64,000 nt of DNA from Synaphobranchus kaupii (GCA_029718625.1 CM056376.1:27218107-27282106); one strand, 5' to 3'. Shown: positions 45,129 through 56,823, numbered from the stretch's first letter. The notes: generated by a model from the sequence alone, not told the origin. A program made the numbers and translations.

Positions 45129-48100
45129 GTGAGAGTCAAGTTTCTCCTCTAACCTTACCTGTCGGTGCGTACCATTACGGTACTATCAGCCTGAACAGGT
45201 CGACGTGGATTGGAAGTATGTCTGTCAGACTTTAGTGGATGAGCTTTGCAAATAATAAAAAGATCAGTTACTACTTATGATGAATCATGATCTGGTGTTG
45301 ATGGGACTCCACTTGGACATGGTGATTCAAAACAGCTGAACCAGTGTGCTATTGAATAGGACCATGGAATCATTCAGATTGCGGGGAACCAATCTTACAA
45401 ACTGTAACTTCAAATTACTTTTTCTTTCAACTTGGGGTGGAGACAACCTTTCCGCTAGCATACACCGTGGTTCCTAGAGACAAGTTAAAGCCTGTTGGAT
45501 TTTCATGATTTGAGGAATTTGAATGAATTGCCCCTAACATTGAATATTGGGCCTGTATTCTACTATAAAAGGTCAACTTCTTCGGGTTGGGGGGGGGGGG
45601 GGGATTGTCATAATAAATTGTAGGAATCATTTATAATTTACTGGACCTAACTGCTCTGAGCAATCTTCATTGCCATTTAACTTCTGACCTGAAAGTTTAT
45701 TAATGAAAGTGCGAAGTCTGTAACAGTGGGCCAGCATTCAGAAAATAACCTAATACACTGTCTTTATTATAATTGCCGTTCTACAGGAATGATCCTCAAT
45801 AAAAATTCACCACTCTGATGACGAGGTTGCATTATGTATCACCACTTGCATTAACTCTGCTGTGACTCTTTTCGATACCAAAAAAGGAGCGTCAGTGATA
45901 TTTCTGTCTTTTGTTTCTTTCTTTTGCTTGCTTTAGGGAAATAGGAAACAACAACAGAGCTATGCTACCCTGGCTGTTTGTGCAGAAGGAGAAGCATAAT
46001 AAAATGTGCTGCCCGTTGGAGCCCATCCGTCCGTCCCCTGTCCAGGTGCAATTGTGTATTTGCTCTGCCTCATTGCTTGCAGATTGCCTGCATTCACGAT
46101 GCACCTGGCAACCGTATTCTGCCATTCTCAAGGGACGTCCAGCTGATTTATTTGCTCAGGGGAGTATACAACAAAGCAGGATTAGGAGTTAGGGTAACTG
46201 CACTGACTAAAACCCGGAACAGCTCTTTTTACTTCAGTCCATGTTCCAGATTTGGGAGGGTTCCAGGTTTTACTCAGCACAGTTATCCAGCTAACTTGGT
46301 AATCCTGCTTCGTAGTGTACCCCCCCCCCCCCCCCCCAGGTTTCTGACAACCCAGGTTCAGTGAAATCCATTGCATGTACAGGTCGCCAGGGATCAGGCT
46401 CTGGGTGGAAGTCTCCCCTTACTTTTGCGTATGACTGTGTGGAGCCTAGAGGCTGCCCAGTGTAACAGACTACAGATATTTTCTTGAAGCTGCAGATGAT
46501 TTGTATCATAGCAATGAGCAAAAAAAAAAAAACAAGATGACCCAATCACATGCAAACATACTCATCTTTGGTAAACAAACCCAGAAAATTCAAAAGACTG
46601 AGAATTTGACTCCAGCTGTACAAGTCATTCTGTTCTTGAAACTGCAGATGTATCACAGTAAACAGCAAGAACAACACAAAATGACCCAAATCACAGATGT
46701 GTACACAAATTTCAGTAGTGCATTTCAGCGCATTTGTGATGTGGTATGTGCTTGAACTCTTTTTGGCCAATATGGAGTTTAAACTAAGCTATGCTGCTTT
46801 GAACTAGAAAACACACCAAGGAAAAATGTAATTTGCAAAACAAACTAATTAAACATTTTTTGGACATATTTGCAGTTGGCATAATAGGTTATTCAATCAC
46901 TTCAAAAACATGAAGTTTTTCAAGCCCATAAAATACCTTTTTAAAAAGTTATTAAATTAATTTAATTCATTTTGTTATTAAATAATCTTATTTAAATTTA
47001 GATTCATTCACATGTGCACACAAATTTCAATAGTGCATTTCAGTGTATTTATGACATGGTGTATGTTTTAACCCTTGTGTTTTAACATGCAGACTGAATA
47101 CAGGAATAAGTGTGAGTTTCTCATTGGGATGGGGGCAAACGGAGAGGACAAGACGGTGGGATTCCGGCTGGGCAAGTACAAAGGAGGCTCCTGTGCCGTG
47201 GTCGGCCCCTCCGAAACCATCCACGTCCCCGTCGAGGCCAAGAAGGTGGTCCAAGCCTTCCAGGACTACATAAGGTACCTTACAGTGGAACTGGGATCTC
47301 AAAACCAGAGGGCACAGTGGCTGTGCCACTGTGGTTTTGTTTTTTCAATCAGCAGCAAACCTAGGCCTTGGAAACAAGGTGCGTCAATCTACTCTACTTA
47401 TTAGTTTACTGAAGTTACACACTTAGGGCCTGGATTATGAAGACCTTTAGCATGCGCTAAACCTTTTAGCACATGCAAAACTAATAACACAACCAATGAT
47501 TTGTGCAAAACAAATACCATGACCAATCATTGGCCATGTTATTGCCATTAAATGTCTTAGTAAATCAGGCCCTTAAGTGCTGAGACACCAACAAAAAAAC
47601 CCAGACATGGTGACCCACGTGTGAATTAGTCTTCATCCTATTAGTATGCTGGGGATTTTTTCTCCATCAGAAAGCTCTGTTGGGATCTGTCTGCTTAGTC
47701 ACACAACGCCTGCAGTAACCCTCACAAGTCACCTTAAGCAGACGCCCCTGTCAGGTAAATAAAAGTGCGCTGTCAGCCGGAGTGATTTGAGCTGTGAAGG
47801 CGAGCGTACACGGTGAAGGCGTAAATTCTGGGATGCTTCTCCTAAGCAAAGGGGCCCCAGACGGCGTTTACGAGGGCCCGTCGTCTCAACAGGATCCGAG
47901 ACAAGTTGCCCCACCTGCTTTTACCGTTGTTTACCGTTTGTTTCTGTTTTATGAGGGGCTTGACGCGGCCCTCGTTTGTTTGACTCCCTGCAGGACGACT
48001 CAGTTTTCAGTTTACAGCCCTGAGACGTACGAGGGGCACTGGAAGCAGTTAACTGTACGGACCAGTAGGACCGGTCAGATCATGATTATGGTATTCTTCA

Positions 48101-51100
48101 ATCCGCAGGTAAAGAGACGCATCTCGTCCACACTAACTCCCACAGTGCAAACCACATTTATGAGCACAGGGTCTAGTGTGTGAAACTTTGAAATGGGATA
48201 ACAACTGTTCTCAGTACATTTGCGTACGTTTTATTTACATGTGACATTATGCATTTATGGCTTATTTATCTTTAATAAATCATACCTACCAGGAGTTTAC
48301 AAACTGGGTTCTACGAAGGAGTCCCAGCACATCATCTTCAGCAAAATAAAGATAAATGTTAAGTCTTTCATATTAAAATTAACACGGTTTTAAAAGATGT
48401 CTGGTTTACATGTTCTTGGTAGTAATATGTTAATTGTGATTTCTCATTTATTTATATTGTGCTAAATGCCCTGATATAGCTCCATGGGTTCATTTTGTAG
48501 ACATGCTTCCATATGCTAGTGTGTTAGTTAAGCTTTGCATTGCAGCCTGGGTCTTGGACAGTGAGGTATTTATAGTGCTTGGGGTTAACGCATTTAGGAA
48601 CTCCGGATATATGCTCCATTTCTATTGGTGTAAATGTCCAGCCAGGTCATTCTGTTAAAAACCTGTCGTCTGCCAATTGCATGGTTTTCAATAAGGTGTG
48701 TGTTATTCATCAAGTTATTCAGCCCTCTAGTGGTACCAACCAGACAGTGCGTCACAGACAGTCAACACAAGAGACTCATTCCACTTGTCTGTAGACAACT
48801 TTCCTGTGGGCTGAACAGATGGACAAGCCACATGTTCCGGTTTAATTAAAATCCCAGTCCCGCAAAATAGCCCACTAATTACATGGATTATGGAGTTTTT
48901 TTATTTTTTTAGAAATTGTTGCATTTCACAAAACTGAAACCATAACCGTAGTTTCCCTTCCATATATCCCATTTTGCAAGCTTGTGCCTGAAATGACTTG
49001 ATCTGGTTTGGGCAGGAGAGCGATTATTGTTCAAGAGCGATTCTCTTTTAGACTAATGGCGGTTTCTGAATGGTGGGCTTCCAATCACTTCCTCCCATTC
49101 AGAACGGTGAGCACAGATGGTGATTCTTTATGGCGCTGTCCTTTTCCTTAACCCACCATTTCTCCAGGAGTGTAGCTTGATCACCTTTTAATTTTCCTTC
49201 AAATTGTCTCAGTTGGGAGCTTTTGTTCTGGTTTTTACGATTCCGTCTGGAAAAAAAGGTCCATTATGAAGCGCTGTGTGATGACCTGCTGGTAAATGAC
49301 ACTTGATCGATTGATTCTTTCCATCCTGTGTTAAAGAAACTTGAAGAGGAGGAACTGGCTAAGCTGAAGAGCTCTTTAAGGCAGTATTTCACAGAGGGAG
49401 AGGGGAAGGAAAGCGGAGTCACATCTCTGTACTTTGTGAGAGAGGGTCAAAGGTGAGAGTGGAAGCATCAGCTGAGTACCATCTGATGGTAACGCACATT
49501 ACATTTGCATTTAGGAATTTTACAGACACGTATGGGCAAGTCCACAGTAACCGTTGTTACAGCTGCAGGATATTTGCATGGTAAAGTCCAATACAGCTAC
49601 ATAATAGAGACTGATGTATGGTTGTAAAAGCATACATCAGCCTGCATTATGTAGCTGTATTGGACTTTACCATGCAAATGTTCTGCAGTTGTAACGTCAG
49701 TTACCGTGGAATTGCCCTTATCCAGAATATTGTAGAATGGTTTGTCATGTCTAGAAGTGGAAGACCCTGGGTGTCTCTGTGGCGTAGCCTGTCGAGCACC
49801 GTCCAAATGCTCGTTGCGAGCCGCGACAACGGCGAATCGAATCAGGCCACGCGACCTTTGCCGCATGTCTCCCTCTCTCTCACTCCCCATTCTTCCTGTC
49901 TCTCTTCACTGTGCTGTCCAATATATCTGAAAAAGCCCTAAAAATATAAATTTAAGAAATGAAGACCCCTTAAAAAGACAGATGATGGATTTAAGCATTC
50001 TGGCACTTTTTGTGTAAAACAAGGACGTCTCCCAATGTGGAGGACCTGCCCTGCGAGCTTGTGGCCGGAGAATCCTGGATTCACGAGGAGCTGCTCGGTC
50101 TCAAGTTCCGGATATCTCCGCATTCCTTCTTCCAGGTAAGAGTTCCAGAGGAAGACCTGCTCTTCAGCTTCCCAACACTGGTCCTGGAGAGCCACAGGGT
50201 GTGTTGGCTTTCATTGTTATTCACCACTTCATTGATCAGTTAAAGCAGTTGAATTCACCGGTAGCCCACCGCCCACTTTCTTGGGTTGAACTGGGTTATT
50301 GAGTTTAAGGTCAAAATGAAATTCTGCAGACCATCCAGAGGTGCTGCATGAAGATGACCTGTAAAATGTATTGCAGAAATTTATATTGTGCCATTCAAAA
50401 TTGCAACTGGTATAAACTCATTCACTTGCAACTGGTACAGACTGCAGTTCATGGTATTAGTCTAAAGACTAGGAGAATGGGTCAATTCCATTTCAATTCA
50501 GGAAATTGGTTGAAATTCAGTCACATTTTAAAAAATGGCCATAATGTCCTTATAATGTTCACTCCTACAAAAGAGCAGTTAGCTTAGGCTTGGTGAATTT
50601 CAATTCATTTCACTCCCTTCTCTATCTCGAACACACTGTGAATGAATACAGTTAAATAGGACGTGGAGGCACACTCGACACTTTGACTGGCTTCAGCCAG
50701 TTCAGCGGAATGTCGGCTTGCTTCTGGAACTGGCTGAACCAAGATGGAATGGACCCCAGCTGTGCTAGCGGGCGCTGGCTAATCGCCTCCTTTGTGCGCG
50801 TTTTCGATAGGTGAACACGAGAGCTACGGAGGTGCTGTACTCAGCTGTGGGGGAATGGGCCCAGCTGAACCAGGACAGCACGGTTCTGGACGTGTGCTGT
50901 GGGACCGGAACCATTGGCATCTCCCTGGGCAAGGTGAGAGAGAGGAGCTGGGGTCCACTACAGGGAGATATGGGGACCTGTTCATTAAAGTGGCTGCAAG
51001 ATTTCCAATGATGAATTTTAATGGATGTTCAAATAATTTTCATGGATGTCTTCTTTTTTTTTTCCATCGACAAATACATAAATTATTTATTAATACATTT

Positions 51101-53856
51101 AAGTCTTTTAAATATGATTGGTTTTTATGGTGATGTTGTGTTTTAATGTAACATACTGTTATTTTTTTCTGTGGAATCAGTTTGTTATGTTGAGGGTTTG
51201 CTTGCGTCAATCCTGTTGCTCCCTTCTGCACAGTTCTGATTGAGTCTCTTTCTCACTTTCTCTCTCCTCCCCCTCTTTCTCTCTTGTCTCTTGCTGTCTC
51301 TCTCTCTCTCCCTTCCTCCCCCCCTCATTCCTTCCTTTCCCCCCTTTACCCTTCTCTCGCTCTGCTCTCCCTCTCCTCTCCTCCTCTCCCCCCTTCTCCC
51401 TCCCTCTCCCTTCTCTCACCCCCTCCCTCCCTCGGGCCACAGAGGGTGAAGAAGGTGATTGGAATTGAGCTGTGTCAGGAGGCAGTGGAGGATGCCAAAG
51501 TCAATGCTCGGATCAACGGTGAGCACCACAGCACACAAGCGCAAGACTGGAAATCTGTGTTCAACCTGAACCGTAACAAATCAGAACCGTAAAGGCCCAC
51601 ACGCATCGGCATTCTCTTCCTGGTTTTAGTATCTGAAACGCCCACAAAATGTCAGCAAAGAGCAGTGACGTAGCTTTTTTTTAAAAATAATAATAATTTT
51701 AAAAAAAATATATTAAATATATATTAAATATTAAATATAAAAAATAATTTTTTATTTTTTTAAAGTCCCCTGTCTGTACACATTTGGATTGAATCCGATT
51801 GAGACAAATTACGGGGAAAAAAACCATCACGTAGGAAATCATTTTACTAAGAACTCGCATTTAAACCCTAAAATATGCATACTTTGACCAAAATTGCAAT
51901 TTGTTAACTAGTATGGGACACAATTGAAAAGCTCCAGGATGATATGAAAAGCTTAAAAACATGAAAAATATGCGTGTGGGCCTTTAACAAATCAGATCCT
52001 TAAAGAATCAGAACCATAACAAATCAGAATCTAAACAAAACAAGCCGCCCCTTGATTGAAAGAAAGGAAATGTAGAGGGGGTCTAGTTGAAGCCCTAAAC
52101 CCTAATTTCTGTTACAGTGATAATAATATTTATGGTAATTATAACAATTAATCGAGCAGCTTAAATTGAGACAGCTGATGTAAATATTTTATCCCTTTAG
52201 ACACCAATAGAATTCTGGCAGACAAATTATAATTTTAAAATAAGTGTATTTTTCACCTGTATTCAGAACAAGTTGTTTTATGTGATTATAGGGTTTGGTG
52301 AATAACGCGTTTTCTTCAAAATATTCTCAAGAGTTAAAAGTACAGCATTTATAATATGTATTTGGCCCAAGTCTGAAGCACCTGTGGGGAAAGGCACTGC
52401 TGTGACATTTTCGGTGAGCCTAGATGTCTGAAGATGAACTGCATTTGAAATCTTTTTAGGTCTGACTAACGTGGAGTTCCACTGCGGAAAGGCAGAAGAT
52501 ATTTTCCCGACTGTGCTCAATGCTGTCGTTTCCCAGAATCTTACAGCCATCGTGGATCCTCCACGAGCAGGACTGCGTGAGTGTTTCAAAGCTTCCCAAT
52601 CACAAAATTATGCTCATCACTGTGATCACTGGCAGAAGTGGAAGGTCCAGGGGTTAGAAAGTACAGGTCCAGCCATGTGTTTCTTCCATCCATGAACTCA
52701 GCCAACTGATTTCATTCATTCGTTCTGGCTGACAAATTGTGCCAATTACAAACAAAATACTGTGGCGGATATTACATTTTTGAACCTGGATTTTCGACCT
52801 CTGAAAAATTGCCAATCAGGAAATGATGCCTACGTCACTACAATCATTGTAGACATGCATAATGCAAAATGCTAACTTGCTTTACCCACCCCGTACACTC
52901 CATGTAATAACCAGGAGTTGTATTTTTATTCAGTAACTACTAGCTGATGTTATTGTGTACAAACAAGCTAGCTGGCTAGATTAACTGTTAATTTTACTTA
53001 GCCATGTTTATGAAGCTGCACATTCATGGTGTTCTTTAAAGTTCTTTAAATGAAATATAGCGCTTTATTTTCCAACCCTTTCACTTGTGGCAGAACAATA
53101 AATCGGATCTGTCTGCATTGAAAAGTTGCAGTCACTGACTTCACAAAATTGATTGTTCCAGTGTTTCATTATATATTTGGCAGCGGTTTGGGGGTGAAGA
53201 TTAAAATGGCAAGTTGTCAAGAGGTGTACACTTTTATTGAAACATTGTTTTGCTTCTCAATGCAGATGTTCCACGATATCTTTTTTTTTTTAACTGTGAA
53301 ATTGAGGTCTTAAGATCAGTGTCCCAACGCTTCTTCTAGATTCCAAGGTCATCTTGGCGATTAGAAGAGCAGAGCACTTGAAGAGGCTGGTTTATGTGGC
53401 TTGCAACGCAAAAGCAGCCATGAACAATTTCATAGAGTAAGTAGACTCCGCAAGATGGACCTTGGGTGGGTAATGTTGTTTGTGCAGTTTAACTGGGTGA
53501 GGTTTTTCCTGTTTGATGTAATGACTAACAAAACATTAAGGGCCTGATTTACAAAGACCCTTTACATGTGCAAAACCACTAACATGACCAAAGATTTGTC
53601 ATAGTATTTGTTTTGTGTGCGCTGAAAGGTTTTGATAAATCAGGTTACTAAGTGTGTTATTTATAAATGCGTGTCAAGTCTCTGCAGAGCCCCCTCCAAA
53701 CGGGTTCGAGGTTCTCCATTTCGGCCAGTCAAAGCCATGGCGGTGGACCTGTTTCCACAAACCATACACTGCGAGATGCTGCTGCTGTTTGAGAGAGTGG
53801 ACTACAGCTCCCAGAGTGACACAGCCAAACAGGAAGAGGAGGCCCCTGCAAATTGA
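44485..53856 (+). CDS. trmt2a: tRNA (uracil-5)-methyltransferase homologue A, complete
   Basis: SAM-dependent enzyme that makes 5-methyluridine at position 54 of tRNA. Exons: 44485-45128, 45937-46045, 47093-47274, 47994-48108, 49337-49452, 50024-50135, 50811-50933, 51443-51518, 52460-52576, 53340-53436, 53679-53856. Total 1869 nt, 622 residues, close to human TRMT2A (625). An RRM lies at about 63-135 (FKVEIQNLPKFIG, FAFVTF). The TrmA-type methyltransferase includes the FFQVN motif (424-428), SAM motif I VLDVCCGTGTIG (451-462), DPPRAG (525-530), the nucleophile Cys553 (codon 53402-53404) and the base Glu596 in HCEMLLLFER. The nucleophile loop reads VACNA where the family usually has VSCNP. Divergent from ranbp1, convergent with dgcr8. 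The start is the first Met in frame, 44485. Confidence 0.96.
45129..45936 (+). other. trmt2a: trmt2a intron 1
   Basis: Nothing recognised except a 15-base G run at 45589-45603. Confidence 0.5.
45937..46045 (+). CDS. trmt2a: trmt2a exon 2
   Basis: Reads EIGNNNRAMLPWLFVQKEKH, then NKMCCPLEPIRPSPVQ. Acceptor ctttag ends at 45936, donor gtgcaa at 46046 (a weak donor). Confidence 0.92.
46172..46312. mobile_element. Palindromic MITE, related to 61514-61620
   Basis: The left arm caaagcaggattaggagtta and the right arm ttatccagctaacttggtaa then tcctgctt are inverted and match the dgcr8-intron element in sequence. The loop is longer here. Confidence 0.65.
46745..46910 (+). repeat. Dispersed repeat, paired with 41520-41690
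   Basis: aatatggagtttaaactaag and ggttattcaatcacttc correspond to the ranbp1 intron 1 copy. Upstream, 46640-46745 and 47007-47075 carry direct duplicates of cacaaatttcartagtgcat. Confidence 0.7.
47093..47274 (+). CDS. trmt2a: trmt2a exon 3
   Basis: Reads TEYRNKCEFLIGMGANGEDK, then VGFRLGKYKGGSCAVVGPSE, the central TRAM-like/beta region of the TrmA family. Acceptor catgcag ends at 47092, donor gtacct at 47275. Confidence 0.93.
47423..47576. mobile_element. MITE with ttagggcctggatta / aaatcaggcccttaa ends
   Basis: Inverted ends of about 15 bp. Internal catgcaaaactaataacac and gatttgtgcaaaacaaata resemble the element at 53536-53651. Confidence 0.65.
47994..48108 (+). CDS. trmt2a: trmt2a exon 4
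   Basis: Reads TTQFSVYSPETYEGHWKQLT, then VRTSRTGQIMIMVFFNPQ; ETYxGHWKQLTVRTSR is strongly conserved in TRMT2A. Acceptor ctgcag ends at 47993, donor gtaaag at 48109. Confidence 0.93.
48109..49336 (+). other. trmt2a: trmt2a intron 4, no feature seen
   Basis: AT-rich intron without recognisable elements. Confidence 0.4.
49337..49452 (+). CDS. trmt2a: trmt2a exon 5
   Basis: Reads KLEEEELAKLKSSLRQYFTE, then SGVTSLYFVREGQ. Acceptor ttaaag ends at 49336, donor gtgaga at 49453. Confidence 0.9.
49531..49720. mobile_element. Long palindrome (foldback element) in trmt2a intron 5
   Basis: Arms of about 90 bp (49531-49620 and 49631-49720) around a 10-base centre gttgtaaaag. The inner 50 bp, for example gcatggtaaagtccaatacag, are nearly perfect; the outer part has scattered mismatches. 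Confidence 0.85.
49764..49945 (+). mobile_element. tRNA-derived SINE (HE1-like)
   Basis: gggtgtctctgtggcgtagc head, B-box-like gaatcgaatcagg, then gccgcatgtctccctctctc, attcttcctgtctctctt and gaaaaagccctaaaaatat. It matches the copy at 32283-32465 on the other strand. Confidence 0.65.
50024..50135 (+). CDS. trmt2a: trmt2a exon 6
   Basis: Reads TSPNVEDLPCELVAGESWIH, then EELLGLKFRISPHSFFQ, leading into the FFQVN motif. The acceptor aacaag ends at 50023 and is pyrimidine-poor; donor gtaaga at 50136. Confidence 0.9.
50136..50810 (+). other. trmt2a: trmt2a intron 6, no feature seen
   Basis: No gene or repeat recognised. Confidence 0.4.
50811..50933 (+). CDS. trmt2a: trmt2a exon 7: SAM-binding motif I
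   Basis: Reads VNTRATEVLYSAVGEWAQLN, then VLDVCCGTGTIGISLGK, the glycine-rich SAM-binding loop. Acceptor gatag ends at 50810, donor gtgaga at 50934. Confidence 0.95.
51244..51432 (+). repeat. Long polypyrimidine tract before trmt2a exon 8
   Basis: About 190 bp of ctct/cccc sequence ending about 10 bp before the acceptor of exon 8. Confidence 0.9.
51443..51518 (+). CDS. trmt2a: trmt2a exon 8
   Basis: Reads RVKKVIGIELCQEAVEDAKV, then NARIN. The acidic residue of IGIEL binds the SAM ribose in this fold. Acceptor cacag ends at 51442 after about 200 bp of nearly pure pyrimidine; donor gtgagc at 51519. Confidence 0.94.
51519..53339 (+). other. trmt2a: trmt2a introns 8 and 9 (flanking exon 9), no feature seen
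   Basis: AT-rich, with a poly(A)/TA stretch at 51675-51760. Apart from exon 9 (52460-52576) nothing was recognised. Confidence 0.4.
52460..52576 (+). CDS. trmt2a: trmt2a exon 9: DPPRAG motif
   Basis: Reads LTNVEFHCGKAEDIFPTVLN, then LTAIVDPPRAGL. Acceptor ttttag ends at 52459, donor gtgagt at 52577. The Gly and His codons are split with the flanking exons. Confidence 0.94.
53340..53436 (+). CDS. trmt2a: trmt2a exon 10: catalytic nucleophile
   Basis: Reads SKVILAIRRAEHLKRLVYVA, then CNAKAAMNNFI. The Cys codon at 53402-53404 is the methyl-transfer nucleophile. Acceptor tctag ends at 53339, donor gtaagt at 53437. Confidence 0.94.
53536..53651. mobile_element. MITE, same family as 47423-47576
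   Basis: Left end ttaagggcctgatttaca; right end ataaatcaggttactaag, diverged. It lies in trmt2a intron 10. Confidence 0.6.
53679..53856 (+). CDS. trmt2a: trmt2a exon 11: C terminus
   Basis: Reads LCRAPSKRVRGSPFRPVKAM, then DLFPQTIHCEMLLLFERVD, with catalytic-base Glu codon 53773-53775, and TGA at 53854-53856. Acceptor tcaag ends at 53678. Confidence 0.94.
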
Positions 53857-54167
53857 CCAATGAAATCCTCCACTCTGCTCTAGATGAAGTACCTACCCAT
53901 TTACTCATTCCTCATTTGTATAACCTGCAGTCCAAAAACACCATTTCCTGTGTATAATCTTTGTTGCAAGAATCTTGATGCAAACGATTGAGAACGTGGG
54001 CGTAGCTGAAAGCAATTACCAGTAAGTTTGACATGGGTCATTCTTGACCTACTTGATATCCAATTTCAATTACATTAAATGGCCTGGAGGTGTTTATTAA
54101 ATCTGTTTTTGGTATCACTGTCAGAGCATCAGACCTTAGTATATTATTTTTGTAAATTTAAAGCAAA

Positions 54168-54173
54168 AATAAA
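54168..54173 (+). terminator. trmt2a poly(A) signal
   Basis: AATAAA about 310 bp after the trmt2a stop, in an A-rich context. It is the first such signal on this strand after the gene. Confidence 0.6.
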
Positions 54174-54289
54174 TTGATTAAAGCAATAACCACAGAAATG
54201 TCCTAGCCCTTTGTCAGTTTCAGAGCACAAGCGCAAATATAACCATGTGAAAAATGAGCCAGTGACTCGGTCCCGTTTGTCAAGACAAG

Positions 54290-54295
54290 TTTATT
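54290..54295 (-). terminator. dgcr8 poly(A) signal
   Basis: AATAAA on the minus strand, the last one before the trmt2a signal on the other strand. It gives dgcr8 a 3' UTR of about 2.4 kb (56739-54290). Confidence 0.5.
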
Positions 54296-56739
54296 TGCAT
54301 AAACAAATTTCACTGAAGTCAAGTCAGTGAACTTAAGTCACATTACAAGACACTTCATTTTCTAGGCAGCATTACCTTTCAGCTAAGAATTCCACACCGT
54401 TACGGGTCCAACTGTAATGGGTATAAAAGGCTTCTCTTTTTGCACACTAACACGCATTTCGCAAGACAAAAAAAAGACACTATCTCTCGGAATTGCAATG
54501 CAGAAAGCACATTCTTAAAGCATTCTAAATGTGAAAACAGCAGCTCTGTTCATGTGCAATGGTGAAATGTGAGAACAAATGCAGTAAACATTAAGGAAAA
54601 GCGCGCGCGCACACCAAAGTACAACACTGACAGTGCACAGCAGTTAATTTGTTCCAGCAGTTATTGCATCTTTTTCTCTCCTGTATATATGTGTATATTT
54701 ATTGTGCAGCAACCTACAGTATTCTATAAAAAATGCATAAGACTGGATATAAGCTTTGGTTCACACTGCTTGAACTATGGGACTTCGTGTCATGAAAATG
54801 TTTTGTTCGAGGTATAGAGTACCACCTTCATTTTTGTAGATTGCCCCTTTGAAAAGGAAAAAACAAAACAAAACAACTTTGCTCCAAATATTCAATACAT
54901 TGTTTTAAACTTGATTAGATCTGAATACACATGATCTACTGTCACGTAAATGGCAAACATACACATACCGTATACAGACAAACAAACAATCCCATTAAGA
55001 CAATTAAAACCAGCACATGCTAAAAGGCAGTTCAGACAGAATACCAATATTACTGACATTTTTCACTCCACAGCAAATATATACTGGGCAGCTTCTCAAA
55101 TGACACAGGCTCAAGTAGAATGCCCTCCCTCCCCCCAAAAAACAACCCCCCTCCGCCCACGCCCCCACAAAATAAAGGTCCTTTAGACTCCTGTTTTCCT
55201 TGCTTTCACAAAGGGAGCTCTTGGTGAAAGAGGTTAAACTACGTAAGGCATCACACACCACTTGTGACCTGTTAGGAGAATCCCACATTCCAAACGTGTT
55301 CATTTCCCATGTTGCAATTCAATCGAAGCTGCTGTACCAGGAGTAGCTCAAACTACACTAAGAATATTTTGGCCACTCTGTAACAAGAATAAAATCCAAA
55401 TGGAAAAAAAAAGAAGAAAAAAAGTTAGTTAAATTAGCTAACCTCATAAATGCAATAGAGGGGGAAAAAGTGAAAAGGTTAAATCGACGTGACCAACCAA
55501 ACCCTTGTATCCGCTCCACAGACCCCTCAGACTACAGTACCTCAAGCTTTTTTTGTGCTTGCGTTTTCTGCAGTGCCAAACAAGGAAAGCAAGACTTAGC
55601 TTGTTAGATCAGCAATTACAGCTGACCACTGATATGTTTCATCCTGCATTTCCCGAACAAAAAAAGGCAATCAAAAATTCTTATATTTTTTTCTTTATCT
55701 AGAACACAAAAAAAAAACAAGCTTTCACTTAACCAGAGACAAATTCCCCCTTTCTGTACCCTTGCCCACAAATATGCATTTCTTTGTAAATATAAGTGTG
55801 GAATATTCTTTTCAAAAATCTGACTCTGTTGCTCTGCAGAGCCAACGACGCACTTGAATATAAACAATCTTGTAAATGTACTGGACAATGCCATCGGTTT
55901 TAAATGTGCAAACTATAAGCTATAGCCAACTGCTCTGAAGATGTCCTGTTCCACAGCTTCTGTTTTTAAATCCTATTTTAATATCCTCCATTTACGCAAT
56001 GTACAATGTCAGCCAGCGAAAACAATGTCCTGTACACCAGTGAACTACTGAATTTCAGTGGCGTACCACATAGGGTTGGTGTGAAATTCTAAGGGAACTC
56101 CGCTGTTTCGCAAGATGCCGTAATCCTTGAAAAATACATGACCACCTGTGCATTCATTTCACTGAATATCACCAAAAAAAACAAAACAACTGGAGGCTTA
56201 TTGTGTACAACTCAGAAACTGTATTTTATCAGTGTGGTCAACACAAATTAGAAAAAATAATCCAATGATTTAAGCGCTAAAGACTGAATTATACAAGTTA
56301 AATCAAACTGTTAAATGTTCTACATCTGCTGACACATGGTTATACTTACTTTGACCACTTAAATAAATCGCAAATCCAATTAATTTTTTCAGTAGAACCT
56401 GTGGTTCATCTGTGGGGGGGTTGTGGGTGAAAGTGCTGTGTAGAGGATATATGAGAATGATGTTCAAGCTATACTTTCTCTTAGTGCATTAATCCTGTTT
56501 TTAAGTGTCCATGTGTGTAAAAATGTGCACACCCAAATTAATTTTATTTTTATTTAAAAAGAACAACTCGGTAACTGCTCAGGTTACATTAAGAGGTCTC
56601 CATACATTGAAGTTTGTATTGCCATTTCACTCAATGCATAATGAGGGGGTATTCAAGCACATGGGTGTGGCCTTTTTTTTTTCGGACAGTGAAAATGAAT
56701 ACCATTGGTCAGTGCCGTTTTTGTCGGTTGGTTGGTTCT
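54296..56739 (-). other. dgcr8: dgcr8 3' UTR (approximate)
   Basis: AT-rich noncoding sequence after the dgcr8 stop. No repeats or further coding potential recognised. Its end is inferred from the poly(A) signal only. Confidence 0.45.
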
Positions 56740-56823
56740 CTAAACATCAACAGTACAGAGAGGCTCGCTACCAGGCTGAGCAGATTCCATTATTGTCATT
56801 TTTGGCTTCTTCCTGGTTTCTTC
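56740..56823 (-). CDS. dgcr8: dgcr8 terminal coding exon
   Basis: Reads [20 protein letters not shown], then PLCTVDV and TAG at 56742-56740. Acceptor tttgcag. The 28-codon exon ends as the mammalian protein does. Confidence 0.96.
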   Translation of the reverse strand, partial: EETRKKPKMTIMESAQPGSEPLCTVDV

